From Incurvaria masculella (Eukaryota; Arthropoda; Insecta; Lepidoptera; Incurvariidae): a stretch of DNA of 64,000 nucleotides. The stretch lies in the NCBI GenBank assembly GCA_946894095.1, contig OX335658.1:15987001-16051000 (forward strand), read 5' to 3'. The stretch's first letter is position 1. Every line of letters begins with the position of its first letter. The notes beneath the pieces were generated by a model. The model worked only from the letters and a program-made list of their open reading frames with translations. It made no database searches and was not told the origin of the DNA. Shown here in pieces: positions 1-9,816 of the stretch. Made by a program: the position numbers and the translations under genes.

Positions 1-267
1 TTTCTTCTTGTTGCCACTGGAGTAGAGCATCGCTTCAAGGTCCTTGCTTGTGGTGACGCTTGGTTCGGGTCACCTCTTCCCCTAAAATATGGTTGAGAGA
101 GGCGATGGCTGGACCCGGTGTGATGCTTGTGAACGGGTGCTGTTTGTGGGGACTGGCCTGCTCCAATTGGCAACATGTTAGATGACGGACATGACTTTGC
201 AGAATAAACCGATATTTGAACTGTTGCATGCGACGTGAATGGTAGATTTTTGTGAAATAATATTAAT
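1..267. other. unassigned left edge
   Basis: I recognise nothing here. A frame open from base 1 runs about 31 codons on the plus strand before a stop, and a minus-strand frame of about 64 codons crosses it. Neither shows a motif I can name. It could be the end of a decayed mobile element. Confidence 0.3.
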
Positions 268-740
268 TTAAGGGCCTGGTACTAGCCAAATCGCAAAGTT
301 AGACGAGGCACCCCAAGTTAACTAACTAAGTCTGACGATTATAAGTGTCATTCTTACAATATATGATTCCTTGTCTAGGAATCGAATTATTTTCGTTAAT
401 GTATGTTTCCTTTTTCTATACAAAATACATTGCGGAAACGGTGTCCATGTCCGAACTTTTTTGACTAAATGTAGAAATCTAAAAGCAAATGGAATTTTTT
501 GTTTATGCATATATGCTGTTTTTGCTTATATCTAGAAATCGAATTACTTTCAGATTTCTAATGAGAAAAATCAACTTTTATATTTTTATTATTATTTAAA
601 TAAATGATGAAAAATATTAACAATCCATTATCAGTCTGGAGTTCTATTTGGATTTGCTGAAGCGTTTCACTACATATTATTACATTTGTTAAAAAGTGCA
701 TTTGTATGGCGCGAGTAGTTGGCTAGTCCTAGCGCCTTAA
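268..740 (+). mobile_element. TTAA-bounded TIR element, family I, copy 1
   Basis: A 473-bp non-autonomous element flanked by TTAA on both sides. The left end reads GGGCCTGGTACTAGCCAA and the right end is an imperfect inverted match (TTGGCTAGTCCTAGCGCC before TTAA). The interior is AT-rich and has no transposase. Two more copies lie at 43343-43794 and 50332-50979 in the opposite orientation. TTAA target duplication with TIRs is the hallmark of piggyBac-type transposition, so a piggyBac-mobilised MITE is the likely identity. This copy keeps the uninterrupted site (around 312-330) that is occupied by another MITE in the 50-kb copy. Confidence 0.8.
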
Positions 741-1976
741 TGTATTGACATAAACGGGTACCAATAACCCGTATTTCTGTAAGCAGTGGCAAACAAACAA
801 ATTTGTAAACTTAGACTAAGTGGACGTTGAAAAAAATCAGCGAAGTTTCTTGCCAGTTCTTCATCGCCGCGAATGCTGAACTGGCTAATGATAAAATATG
901 ACAAATCCGAGTGCAGTGTGCTGCCTGTGGATGATGAATAAACAATAAACAATAGATCCTTACCGTAATATATGAATAGTAATGATAAACACGTAACCAT
1001 AAATTACTGAATTTTAACTGTGGAAAACACTAAACAGTTGCACATAATTTTCAGTGCACCACCTACAACCGGACACAGAATAAATATTATTTTTCTTCTT
1101 TCTTTACAACGAGAAAATATTAATAACGAGGTTTTTTCTCGTCGTTCTTTTAACTGGGTCACTTTATTACATGGGTTCTGAGTACTTGGGCCATCTGCTG
1201 AGCACATTATTTCCTTCGGGTGGCCTGTCTACTCACGGACCCGCAACTAGAACACTCATTCATTGCAGTGATGTTCCATAGCAGCGACGGTGCAACTTCA
1301 ACTCGAGAAATTCGGACACAAACCACCATTGGCGAGAAGTTTCGAGTTCGAACTGACTTTCAAAGGTTCATTGGCGACCATAGCGCTCACTTCGTAGAAA
1401 CTAGTTGCCAGTTTGCCGACAAATGGATACCGTTGACCACTGAGCTGATAAACAAATGACTGTAGCATCAAAATATTCCAGATAAATGAGCATGTATGCA
1501 ACATCGGAATTAAAGTTGGAGAAAGGCCCGAACCACACTTTCTCCACAAGTCGTGCACTAAATTTCATACTTCTTGACCGAGACCACAAGGAAAGTGACT
1601 TTGAGTAAGGTTGGTATATTTTTTCTCACACTGTCATTTGGCTTTGTTTTTCGCAGCCCCCCTGAAATATCGAAATCTTATGCTCGTCGTCCTAAAGAGG
1701 TCCCGGCATACGCTATAGGCCGCGCTAAACATAAAAAAATACTATCGCATATTTTTTTAGCAATTAAAATACTCAATACTCATGATTGTTGATTTTAAAG
1801 CAATTACTTAATTTATTTATTTTATTTTATTTTATTTTATTTCAAAATGTACAGGTGTAAAAATTAACACTTGTACTTTATCAGAACATTTTAAATTGTT
1901 CTATGATCGATAATAATTTCACAATCTGTCTACCCCGATTAAACCGTTAATTTTTTTTAAATTTATTTTAAACAAT
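741..1976. other. unique AT-rich stretch, no gene seen
   Basis: Several open frames of 60-90 codons cross this stretch on both strands, but they overlap one another and carry no recognisable motif. A (TTTTA)n-like microsatellite lies at about 1811-1842. No RNA gene or mobile element is recognised. Confidence 0.4.
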
Positions 1977-2029
1977 TACATTATATACCGACGACCTCTC
2001 TTACTTTACTTTATAACTCAATCTGGAGG
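1977..2029 (+). repeat. satellite unit fragment, left end of array
   Basis: This matches the first part of the 126-bp satellite unit (ATATACCGA.GACCTCTCTTAC then TATAACTCAATC). It is cut off by the LINE fragment that follows, after which the array resumes near 2226. The array therefore once extended to the left of the LINE fragment. Confidence 0.6.
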
Positions 2030-2036
2030 TTGTTTA

Positions 2037-2200
2037 GCTCATACCGAAAACCTGGGAGTCTTCAAGCATAATTTGAGCAAGCTCGATTGCTTAGCGATAG
2101 TCCGCAAATCTGCTGGCATGGCGCCTCGCTGAGCGTGATTTCGTGAGGCGAGATGTATTTGGCTTTTCTGAGCATCTTTGGTCCTCATCACAGCCACCCA
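2037..2200 (+). pseudogene. LINE ORF2 C-terminus fragment in satellite array
   Basis: A short plus-strand stretch encodes the end of a non-LTR retrotransposon reverse-transcriptase protein: GVFKHNLSKLD, then AIVRKSAGMAPR and a stop at about 2131-2133. The same C-terminus occurs at 10080-10500 (minus) and 58935-60110 (plus), so the identification rests on three copies. The conserved W-N-L-P motif that precedes GVFK in relatives is missing here. It lies between two pieces of the 126-bp satellite. Confidence 0.65.
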
Positions 2201-2225
2201 TACCGGTTTTTCATTAAAAAAAACA

Positions 2226-3735
2226 CGCTCTGACATGACATACATACCGAAGAACTGTAATTTATTCAGGCCTGTTCAAAGATCCTCATCAAAATAACCA
2301 GCGCTTTTATCGTATGCTCTTAAAGTCATACCACATCATACGCTTTGACATAATATACCGAAGACCTCTCTAACTGTAATTTATCACTTAATCAGTTCTG
2401 TTCAAAGATCCTCATCAAAATAACCTGCCCTTTTATCGTAGGCTCTTAAAGTCATACCACATCGTACGCTTTGACATAAAATACCGAAGACATCTCTTAC
2501 TGTAATATATAACTAAATCAGTTCTGTTCAAAGATCCTAAACAAAATAACCTGCGCTTTTATCGTAGGCTCTTAAAGTCATACCACATCGTACGCTTTGA
2601 CATAATATAACGAAGACCTCTCTTACTGTAATATATAACTCAATCAGTTCTGTTCAAACATCCTAAACAAAATAACCTGCGCTTTTATCGTAGGCTCTTA
2701 AAGTCAAACCACATCGTACGCTTTGACATAAAATACCGAAGACATCTCTTACTGTAATATATAACTAAATCAGTTCTGTTCAAAGATCCTAAACAAAATA
2801 ACCTGCGCTTTTATCGTATGCTCTTAAAGTCATACCACATCATACGCTTTGACATAATATACCGAAGACCTCTCTAACTGTAATTTATCACTTAATCAGT
2901 TCTGTTCAAAGATCCTCATCAAAATAACCTGCCCTTTTATCGTAGGCTCTTAAAGTCATACCACATCGTACGCTTTGACATAAAATACCGAAGACATCTC
3001 TTACTGTAATATATAACTAAATCAGTTCTGTTCAAAGATCCTAAACAAAATAACCTGCGCTTTTATCGTAGGCTCTTAAAGTCATACCACATCGTACGCT
3101 TTGACATAATATAACGAAGACCTCTCTTACTGTAATATATAACTCAATCAGTTCTGTTCAAACATCCTAAACAAAATAACCTGCGCTTTTATCGTAGGCT
3201 CTTAAAGTCATACCACATCGTACGCTTTGACATAATATAACGAAGACCTCTCTTACTGTAATATATAACTCAATCAGTTCTGTTCAAACATCCTAAACAA
3301 AATAACCTGCGCTTTTATCGTAGGCTCATAAAGTCAAACCACATCGTACGCTTTGACATAAAATACCGAAAACCTCTCTAACTTTCATTTACAACTTAAT
3401 CAGTTCTGTTCAAAGATCCTCATCAATATAACCTGCGTTTTTATCGTAGGCTCTTAAAGTCATATCACATCATACGCTTTGACATAATATACCGAAGACC
3501 TCTCTTACTGTCATTTATAACTAAATCAGTTCTGTTCAAAGATCCCCATAAAAATAACCTGCGCTTTTATCGTATGCTCTTAAAGTCATATCACATCATA
3601 CGCTTTGACATAATATACCGAAGACCTATCTTACTGTCATTTATAACTCAATCAGTTCTGTTCAAAGATCCCCATAAAAATAACCTGCGCTTTTATCGTA
3701 TGCTCTTAAAGTCATACCACATCATACGCTCTGAT
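2226..3735 (+). repeat. 126-bp tandem satellite array
   Basis: The marker CGCTTTGACAT recurs at 2341, 2467, 2593, 2719, 2845, 2971, 3097, 3223, 3349, 3475 and 3601, and a degenerate form occurs at 3727. The spacing is exactly 126 bp throughout, with no indels over twelve units. Units differ at diagnostic bases (CCTCATC/CCTAAAC, TAGGCTC/TATGCTC, CATCGTA/CATCATA). The variants recur in the same order four units apart, so 2341-2718 is nearly repeated at 2845-3222, a higher-order repeat of about 504 bp. The last three units are the most diverged. No conserved reading frame is seen. Confidence 0.92.
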
Positions 3736-3878
3736 ACTCTAATGATGTGAGATTATCCCATAATAATAGTTTGAAGCGTGGCTCGTGCCTTTGTTACCTA
3801 CATGTTTCGCTCAATCAAGTCATCGTGCACTCATTGCGGGTTTGCGTTGCATGCATTTTTCATGGAAAATCACCGGAA

Positions 3879-4026
3879 ATTATGGCAAGCATAATGCCCA
3901 GGTGCAGTCAAATTGTCCGATTACTTATGCGTCGTGGTAAATTGCACCAATTGTCCACACAACGAATAAGTTATAAGACAATTTCGCTGCACCTGGACAA
4001 TGATTGGGCATTATGCTAGCCATAAT
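3879..4026. repeat. inverted repeat around TTATGGC/GCCATAA
   Basis: The left arm at 3879-3910 (ATTATGGCAAGCATAATGCC, then GGTGCAG) is matched in reverse by the right arm at about 3990-4025 (CTGCACCTGG, then GGGCATTATGCTAGCCATAA). The arms are about 30 bp with a small insertion in one. It may be a small foldback element. No target duplication is evident. Confidence 0.6.
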
Positions 4027-4097
4027 GTTTAGTAGTAGATTCACTATTCACTCATTCTGTGCTAGAATAGTGTTAAAACGATCACTAAAAATGTATT

Positions 4098-4440
4098 TTT
4101 AACCGACTTCAAAAAAAGAGGAGGTTCCCAATTCGACTGTATTTTTTTTATGTTTGTTACCTCAGACTTTTGGCTGGATGAACCGATTTTGATGATATTT
4201 TTTTTTATTTTAAAGCTGGTGCTTTGCGTGTGGTTTGATTTTAATTTGGCTTAGTTCTGATAATGATATCCATGAAAAAATCATATAATTCTTCAATTTA
4301 CATTAAGTATGGGCGCGACAAATGGACCAATAACTCAATAGAACGCCAACCGATTTCGATGATTATTTTTTTTTATTTGAAAGGACGTTTCCAAATTAGT
4401 TGGTGTACTTCAGATTCACTAAAAATAAACAAATAAAAAA
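4098..4440 (+). mobile_element. AACCGACTTC-type interspersed repeat fragment
   Basis: It starts with AACCGACTTCAAAAAAAGAG followed by GAGGTTC and the phrase TGAACCGATTTTGATGAT, a sequence I know as a very common lepidopteran interspersed repeat. A related start is found at 49023. No coding sequence is present. The hairpin element that begins at 4441 shares the AACCGACTT terminus and may be a derivative. Confidence 0.6.
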
Positions 4441-4658
4441 AATAACCGACTTCAAAGAAAAAGCCAAAATTATTGCCATTTTTGTAGTTACGATTATTGT
4501 TATTTTTTGGGTCGGTATCAGCCAAGGTAGCCAAGGTTCTCTTGACTGGCGCAGCGCGTGCCCGGCTGACGCCGAGTCAAAAAATAAGAATAATCGTAAC
4601 TACAGAAGTAGCAATTTTTTTTTTACTCTTTAGTGCTTTTTCTTTTAAGTCGGTTATT
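4441..4658. mobile_element. 218-bp hairpin MITE with long arms
   Basis: The left arm at about 4441-4512 begins AATAACCGACTTCAAAGAAA. The right arm at about 4574-4658 ends TTTTAAGTCGGTTATT and pairs with it, including the inner segment GTAGTTACGATTATT. The loop at 4513-4573 is GC-rich. The near full-length foldback suggests a MITE, or two half-copies in inverted orientation. A 77-codon frame across it is a by-product. Confidence 0.75.
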
Positions 4659-4672
4659 TTTTTGTTAAAATT

Positions 4673-4862
4673 TTAGTCCAATACGATGGTACCAACCCGA
4701 AACGAGCTTAAAATTACAACCAAGTAAAGAGGAAGAAAGTAGCGCACGAACGGGGCGGGGATTGAACCCATGTCTCTGGCATGGAAAGCCAAGAGGCGGT
4801 CTGTTCTTTTTGAGTGAAATACATGTATTGGAAATGGTATGTACTTCAAGTGGTTTGGTCAT
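4673..4862 (-). mobile_element. tRNA-headed SINE, degenerate
   Basis: On the minus strand a B-box-like GGGTTCAATCCCC at about 4758-4770 follows a tRNA-like start, and the diagnostic GGTTGGTACCATCG body segment is at 4683-4699. Most of the body is missing, so this is a truncated old copy of the SINE family found across the window. Confidence 0.55.
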
Positions 4863-5866
4863 TTAAACGTTTTTCTCCTTTAATTTATCCGCATATTAAT
4901 AAATTTTCCACTTCGTGTACACATTTTGCAATCGATTTTAGCTACCTTTCAGGCGAGCCTTTAAAGAAACTTTATACATAGCTCTGGACTGGATGACAAT
5001 GAAATTTAAAAAATCAACCACGTTACAAATAAAAAATATATATATATTTATAAATAATGGTAACGAGTGTAGAGAACAAAAACATTTCGTAAAGGTAGGC
5101 AGAGAGTTGTCGGAAATGTGATCACAGTCATAATGAGGGTGATTACGATGAAACTAAATTTGAAATTTGAAGTTGAGTATTTCTGGTGAACTTTAGGCTA
5201 GCCTCTTTGCTAGGCTAGTGATTACCGTTACCTAAGCTAACTTAAAGTAATTACATTGGATCAAACCACAAACCAACGGTTCTCCCCAAGGAAAGAGATA
5301 TCAAAGCAAATTAGTACTTCCAAAGCAATTTACTATCCAAAATGTCAGGATAATTATATTATCAGGATCTATTTAGTTATGCAAATAGGCATTCCTTTAA
5401 TCAAAATGTTTTCAAATGACCGACAATTCTAATTTAAAGCCTTAGTAGAGAGAATAAATTATGAACTTGTCCCATCAGTTATTATCCATTATCGACCATG
5501 GACTTAGTTATTTTGTGTGTTTAAAACACGAATAAAAAAATATAAAAAACATGTTTTAATCATACACATCGCCCGGGTAGTTAATTGGGGACCTGTTCCT
5601 ACACAGTTGATGGTTTAGTAGATATTTCATAGAATTTTAATTTCCGTATTATTGTCTCAATAGCAGAAAACGGTATTAATTCTGCGGGGTGGATGCTTAT
5701 ACAAATGGGACTATTGGCGACACTCCGACGCTCTAGAATACAAAGTTTTCTAGTTGGTAGAGTCAATTGGTTTTGTAGCAATAGCAATTATAAATTGTAC
5801 ACTTTGGGTTAGATGGCGTTAGAAAAAAAAAATAACATTAAAATAATTGTTCGATAGTTTCAATTG
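4863..5866. other. unique stretch, no gene seen
   Basis: AT-rich with scattered short frames only. It includes a small TA-rich run near 5035-5055. I see no recognisable gene or mobile element. Confidence 0.4.
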
Positions 5867-5875
5867 ATTTACTGG

Positions 5876-5995
5876 AAGATATCACTCTTAGTAATAAGTC
5901 CGCCTGTGTGAAGTATTGTTGTTTTGCTGTATGTTTTCTCTGTAATTGTATTATTCTCTGTGCACAATAAAGAATATATTCATTCATTCAAGCAA
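5876..5995 (+). mobile_element. extremely truncated LINE 3' end with 9-bp TSD
   Basis: About 120 bp of a LINE-type 3' untranslated region ends with AATAAAGAATATATT and an (ATTC)n tail. The exact 9-mer ATTTACTGG is present on both sides, at 5867-5875 and 5996-6004, which is the duplication expected from target-primed reverse transcription. The copy lost all coding sequence on insertion. Confidence 0.8.
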
Positions 5996-6145
5996 ATTTA
6001 CTGGTGAGGACAATAATGACAGTATTTAACAAGTATTACGAGTTAGTGCCTCAAAGTACTTTTATTTTTATGCAGCGAGCATGAAAGGATGTGAGTAGCA
6101 ACCAGAATACGTTTGTATGGAGGTGGCGTAGCCACTTTTATGAAC

Positions 6146-6230
6146 AAAAACGGTAGCGCCGGCGAGTGAGTTCGCTTACGAATTCGCTTATTAATTATTT
6201 CCTCGGGTTCCGTCTAAACGTAAAAACACG
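6146..6230 (+). repeat. interspersed repeat with ACGGTAGCGCC motif, copy 1
   Basis: ACGGTAGCGCC, then GAGTGAGTTCG, TACGAATTCGCT, TTTCCTCG and GTTCC are shared in the same order with the minus strand of 33728-33812. The family is unknown to me. Confidence 0.55.
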
Positions 6231-6538
6231 TAACAACTTCAGAGGACCCTAAATAATGTGCAAAACATATTCGTTGTCGCGGGTAACATATTCGGCGTAA
6301 TCGAACCAACTACAGTTAGATGTTTTCAGATGTTAGTAGACAGTGGCTCCGCTGCCGCCATACGAATGACTTTCGATCGCGTCTCTAGTCCTTCAATACT
6401 CGCTGGTTGTATACTATAAACTTTGTGTGGCTTGAACCGGTTCAGAACTCTCTTAACGAAAAAAATATCAACTTCCAAGACGGACGATTCTTTGTTATTT
6501 TTAAAATGTTTTCGGATAAAAAGTGTTCAAATTAAGGC

Positions 6539-7069
6539 TTAAGGTGGCCCAACCCGCTCTAATCCCCATACAAACGGGGAAAGAAGATCACGCCCATATT
6601 TCTTATCAGAGATCCCAAATTTTGCTCAAAAGAGCTTTATTTGATCGAACTAGGTGTCTGATGACCGTTGGCATTGTAAAATTGTGTTTGGTTTCTAAGT
6701 TATAAGGTCCGAAAGTTCGCTGATTTCGCGCGTTTTATACAATAACTTTGGTGGTTTATTACGCAATGATAAAGTAAGAAAATCTTAAATTATTAGTCAT
6801 CAGACATAGCTTATTTAATCAAGATTTATAATCTATTTGGTTTTTGTTAGATTTTTTACTACAGCGGTCGTAGTTTACTTTTAACTATAAGTCGTATTGA
6901 AATCAAAATTTTTGTAAATCTTACCAAATCATGCACTATGCACATTGTCTTTTTTGTGGACATGTTGCATCTTTCTCATCACGGAGCCTGTCTTTTTCTT
7001 TGAGCGCAACAGCACGGTTTTGTACAGTGCCAGCGAATGAGTTAGTCCCGCCGGGTTGGGCCACCTTAA
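6539..7069 (+). mobile_element. TTAA-bounded TIR element, family II, copy 1
   Basis: A 531-bp element flanked by TTAA. The ends are GGTGGCCCAACCCG and its near-perfect inverse CGGGTTGGGCCACC. The second copy, in the opposite orientation, is at 10525-11038. The interior has no transposase; a 135-codon minus-strand frame begins in the flanking repeat and is not thought to be real. Likely a piggyBac-type MITE, judged from TTAA and TIRs. Confidence 0.85.
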
Positions 7070-7073
7070 TATA

Positions 7074-7200
7074 GACTTTTTCAGGACTCGCAGTTGATTT
7101 CTGACTGGACGACGCCAACGTGTCGGAAGTCTTCCAGGTTGCACTGCGAGTGCCGAGAAAGTCCACAGTGAGGTGGACGAAACATTGATAATTTGAACAT
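7074..7200 (+). repeat. half copy of the GTGGACGAAAC inverted-repeat element
   Basis: GTCCACAGTGAGGTGGACGA, then AAAC and a GTTTATCC end, resembles the right arm of the long inverted repeat at 51149-51372. It appears to be a diverged single-arm relative, lying between the TTAA element and the SINE. Confidence 0.5.
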
Positions 7201-7210
7201 TGTTTATCCG

Positions 7211-7613
7211 GAAGCCTAGTGGCGCGGGGACTGGCCTAGCGTACCAGAGACCTGGGTTCAATACCGACATGCACCACTGTCTTTCTCTTTCCGAGTTCGA
7301 TAAGTGCATTTTCATCACGAATGCGAGCTGCTCCATGGTTCGGAATCCATATAAAACTGTAGGTCCCCTTCCCCTACTAGGTGGTAGGGTTTAAGCCCGC
7401 CCGGGTTGGTACCATCGCATTGGATGAAAAGATGGTCGAAGCGGCAATGAAAAATTGTCCGTGTTTTCCACCCAGTTCAATGTAGCCGTGCTCATAAAGG
7501 GAAGGTCCTGGCATGGCACCAAATTCCTTCGGGAATGTGGTGTATTGGGCTAATATCATTACGGCAGTTGTGTGGTATTAGCCATCCATGTAGGGTCGCA
7601 TTAAAAAAAAATT
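7211..7613 (+). mobile_element. tRNA-headed SINE, near full length
   Basis: The head contains an A-box-like TGGCCTAGCGTACCAGAGA and a B box GGTTCAATACC (7255-7265), so it is tRNA-derived. The body runs through GGTTGGTACCATCGCATTGG, GTCGAAGCGGCAATG and GTCCTGGCATGGCACC and ends in a short A-run near 7602. Length is about 400 bp. The body carries the tRNA-lineage variants (GGATGAAAAGATGG; GTGCTCATAAAGGG). It resembles the family I recall as HaSE1 of Helicoverpa armigera. Confidence 0.85.
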
Positions 7614-7640
7614 GTAATAATGATTCCCCGCTAAATTGAA

Positions 7641-7918
7641 CCCACTGGAGAGAAAGGAGGGAGAAGTGGCATGCGGCCGATATCGAGTCTCCGCTGTATG
7701 GTCAAAATTACCAATAATTTTAGCGGCGGCGGCGCGTTCTATGCCGCACAGCCGAAATGTTATGTAAAATAGCGTTCGTCAAGTCACTTCCCACTCACAC
7801 ACACCTTCCAATACGTCTGCGACTATGTCTGCATGCGGCATGTACATTTAAGTTGGATTGGTAGTATTTGAAAATTTAAGACAACGGGTCCCACAGTAGG
7901 CGCGCTCGATGCCATATC
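7641..7918 (+). repeat. GCGGCATGCGG interspersed repeat, copy 1
   Basis: Shares a long collinear similarity with 13560-13840: GGAGA..TGGCATGCGG.CGATATCG, CGTCAAGTCA, CACCTTCCAATACGTC and TTGG.TTGGTAGT. The length is about 280 bp, with no TIR or tail that I can define. The class is unknown. Confidence 0.65.
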
Positions 7919-7926
7919 CTCTCTTT

Positions 7927-8210
7927 AGGGTTCCGTAACAAAAGGGTGCCAACGGAACCCTATTACTAAGCCTCCGCTGTCCGTCCGTCCGTCCGTCCGT
8001 CTGTCCCAGGCCTGTATCTCATGAACCGTGATAGGTAGGCAGCTAAAATTTTCACAGAATGTGTATTTATTTGGCCGCTGTAACGACAAATAGGTAAAAT
8101 TTACAAATTAATTGGGGCTCCAGTACAAAAAACTTTTTTTTTTGTGTTATATCTTGTACGATGGTACGGAACCCTTCGTGTGCTAGTCCGACTAGCACTT
8201 GGCCGGTTTT
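7927..8210 (-). mobile_element. (GGAC)n interspersed element, copy 1
   Basis: It begins AGGGTTCCGTA, carries AACGGAACCCTATTACTAAG and CTCCGCTGTCCGTCCGTCC, and ends with TGCTAGTCCGACTAGCAC, TTGGCCGG and a T-run. Length is about 284 bp. Family features are subterminal AGGGTTCCGTAC/GTACGGAACCCT repeats, a GTGCGAGTCGGACTCGCAC palindrome near the head and an internal tetranucleotide tract. I recall such elements as lepidopteran microsatellite-associated repeats. The palindrome here has changed on both arms (TAG/CTA), which keeps it a palindrome. Confidence 0.9.
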
Positions 8211-8759
8211 GTCTATGATTTAACCTATTAGTACAAACAATCAAAGCATGGCGACAAATCCACGTCACATATCGCAAAGTTTGTGACAGCTTGCAAATTA
8301 AAGAAGTGACACAAATGACTGAGCACAGAAGGCGTCTGCACAACTTCGGGGAGTTAACGCGCCTGATGGATGTATTATCCGGGCTAACTTCTTCCGAGAA
8401 ACTCGCTGTGCTTTGATATAAACTTGTCAAAACAATTACTCTACTTACGTAACTGTATCATCAATCTTGGCTTAGCGTAGCTTCGGGCTGTGGACGGGGC
8501 TATGAATTTGTTATTTACGTTTATAGCATACAAATACGCCAATTATTACCCTAAAGACTTTGGTAAGCATAGAAGTAGTATTGTTGGTTCATCATTCGTT
8601 TTCAATAATCTTCTTTGTTTTCAGGGGTAAAATCCTCATGGAATCAGGTCGTTGTTCGTCTGTCTGTCTTCATAAATCCCATTTCTCTGGAACGCGTTGA
8701 AATGTATATCGTGTTCTTTTGTCTATGATCAAGTGGAGCTGTAAAAATTTACGTTCTAA

Positions 8760-8921
8760 GGGCCGAGTGCACGAAAGTACAAAAAATCAAAATCAACGTC
8801 AACGTACGATCAAACACGTCACTTTGTGTGGACAGTATGGAAGGAACTCTATACGGTTCACTAAAAGTGACGTGTTTGGACATTGATTAACGCAGCCATA
8901 TCTTCGTGCAACCGGGGCTAA
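8760..8921 (+). mobile_element. CTAA-flanked hairpin MITE, copy A
   Basis: About 160 bp. The left end GGGCCGAGTGCACGAA and right end TTCGTGCAACCGGGG are imperfect TIRs. An inner pair, CAAACACGTCACTTT and AAAGTGACGTGTTTG, makes it a double hairpin. CTAA stands on both sides (8756-8759 and 8918-8921). Other copies are at 15076-15241, 50760-50917 and 61430-61586. No coding capacity. Confidence 0.85.
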
Positions 8922-8952
8922 GTCAACGCATAATACGTACATTTAAAACTAT

Positions 8953-9045
8953 TTTAAAACTTACGCGGGGCGTAACTATAATATTTAGTTTGACTGCTTA
9001 CCGCGCGTATGAGGAGCAGGACGTTCTGCTCAACGGTTTTTTGAC
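8953..9045 (+). repeat. single-sided relative of the 25.6-kb hairpin
   Basis: ACTTACGCGGGGCGTAACTA, then TTTGACTGCTTACCGCGCGT and ATGAGGAGCAG, matches the minus strand of the perfect hairpin element at 25561-25680. The opposite arm is largely lost (CTGCTCAACGG, then TTTTGACG remains). Confidence 0.6.
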
Positions 9046-9816
9046 GAAATTTCGATATGAAAAATAAATAATATAAAAAAATTGTCCATAACTTTTTTTT
9101 ACAGCAATTTTCTGTCAGTAAAAGATCTATCCGATAACATCACACTTGTAGTTATAGGTATGTAGGCCAAAAACGCCCACCCTCCTTTGGCAACGAACAA
9201 GTGAACGAAGCACCTCAACTATCTACATACAAATATGTACGGAACCCTCTGTGTGTAAGTCATAATCGCTTTCTTCGGTTTTTTAAAAAACGAGAAATGG
9301 AAACAACTGAAAAGGTTTAAGCTTATATGAAAGAACTAGAAAACTACTTTTTTCCCACACTTGAATTTTCGACTTCACCGCGGTTGAAAAACATTAAAAA
9401 ATGAATTCTACAATACTCAAGTACAAATTTTACATTATTCCACCCGCGTACTGCGGAATAGCGGTTGCTTTGCGCCCGCAAAGAATTCCACCACAAAATC
9501 GTTTCACTACACTTGTGAGTATCAGATGCAAAATGTATTCCCGTAAGTAGCACACGCGCCATTTTCCGCGCTAAGCCCATTTTAACAAGCGCGGCACGGC
9601 GGAGGCGGCGGTATACGCCCCCTTTGTTGTCGACTGGCACGCGCCCATAATTCCGGCACATTCGAGGACCTTTTTAGTGATCTCATTGTGTCGCGGTGAA
9701 ACGATTTGACTATGAAATTGTTACTTACTTTTTGGAGGCTCTAGCACTTGCGACAAGGCTTTATAGATTCACATACTAGCTTCGCAGTTTAATATATGCC
9801 TAACACGTCAATCTTT
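9046..9816. other. mostly unique stretch; short degenerate repeat end
   Basis: A decayed (GGAC)n-element end may be present at 9237-9290 (ACGGAACCCTCTGTGTG). A 105-codon minus-strand frame at 9344-9661 overlaps a GC-rich patch (9450-9660) but shows no motif I recognise. No other feature seen. Confidence 0.4.

Noticed and set aside
2226..3735. CRISPR-like array
   Set aside because: The whole 126-bp unit is repeated. There are no short repeats separated by unique spacers, and the sequence is eukaryotic.
6929..7336. 135-codon minus-strand open frame
   Set aside because: It spans the right end of a TTAA TIR element, a foldback relative and the head of a SINE. No protein motif, and the family II copy at 10525 does not keep the frame.
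7200..7394. Frames reading PGLWYARPVPAPLG or similar (also 44633-44974, 54110-54370)
   Set aside because: Repeated peptides come from translating the tRNA-headed SINE in one frame, not from a protein family.
8101..8430. 109-codon minus-strand frame, and similar frames at 19465-19770, 32255-32548 and 62633-63040
   Set aside because: Each runs through a (GGAC)n element; the PSVRPS-type stretches are translations of the tetranucleotide tract.
9344..9661. 105-codon minus-strand frame as a gene
   Set aside because: No motif, no start context or splice signals I can defend, and the GC-rich patch accounts for the lack of stops.
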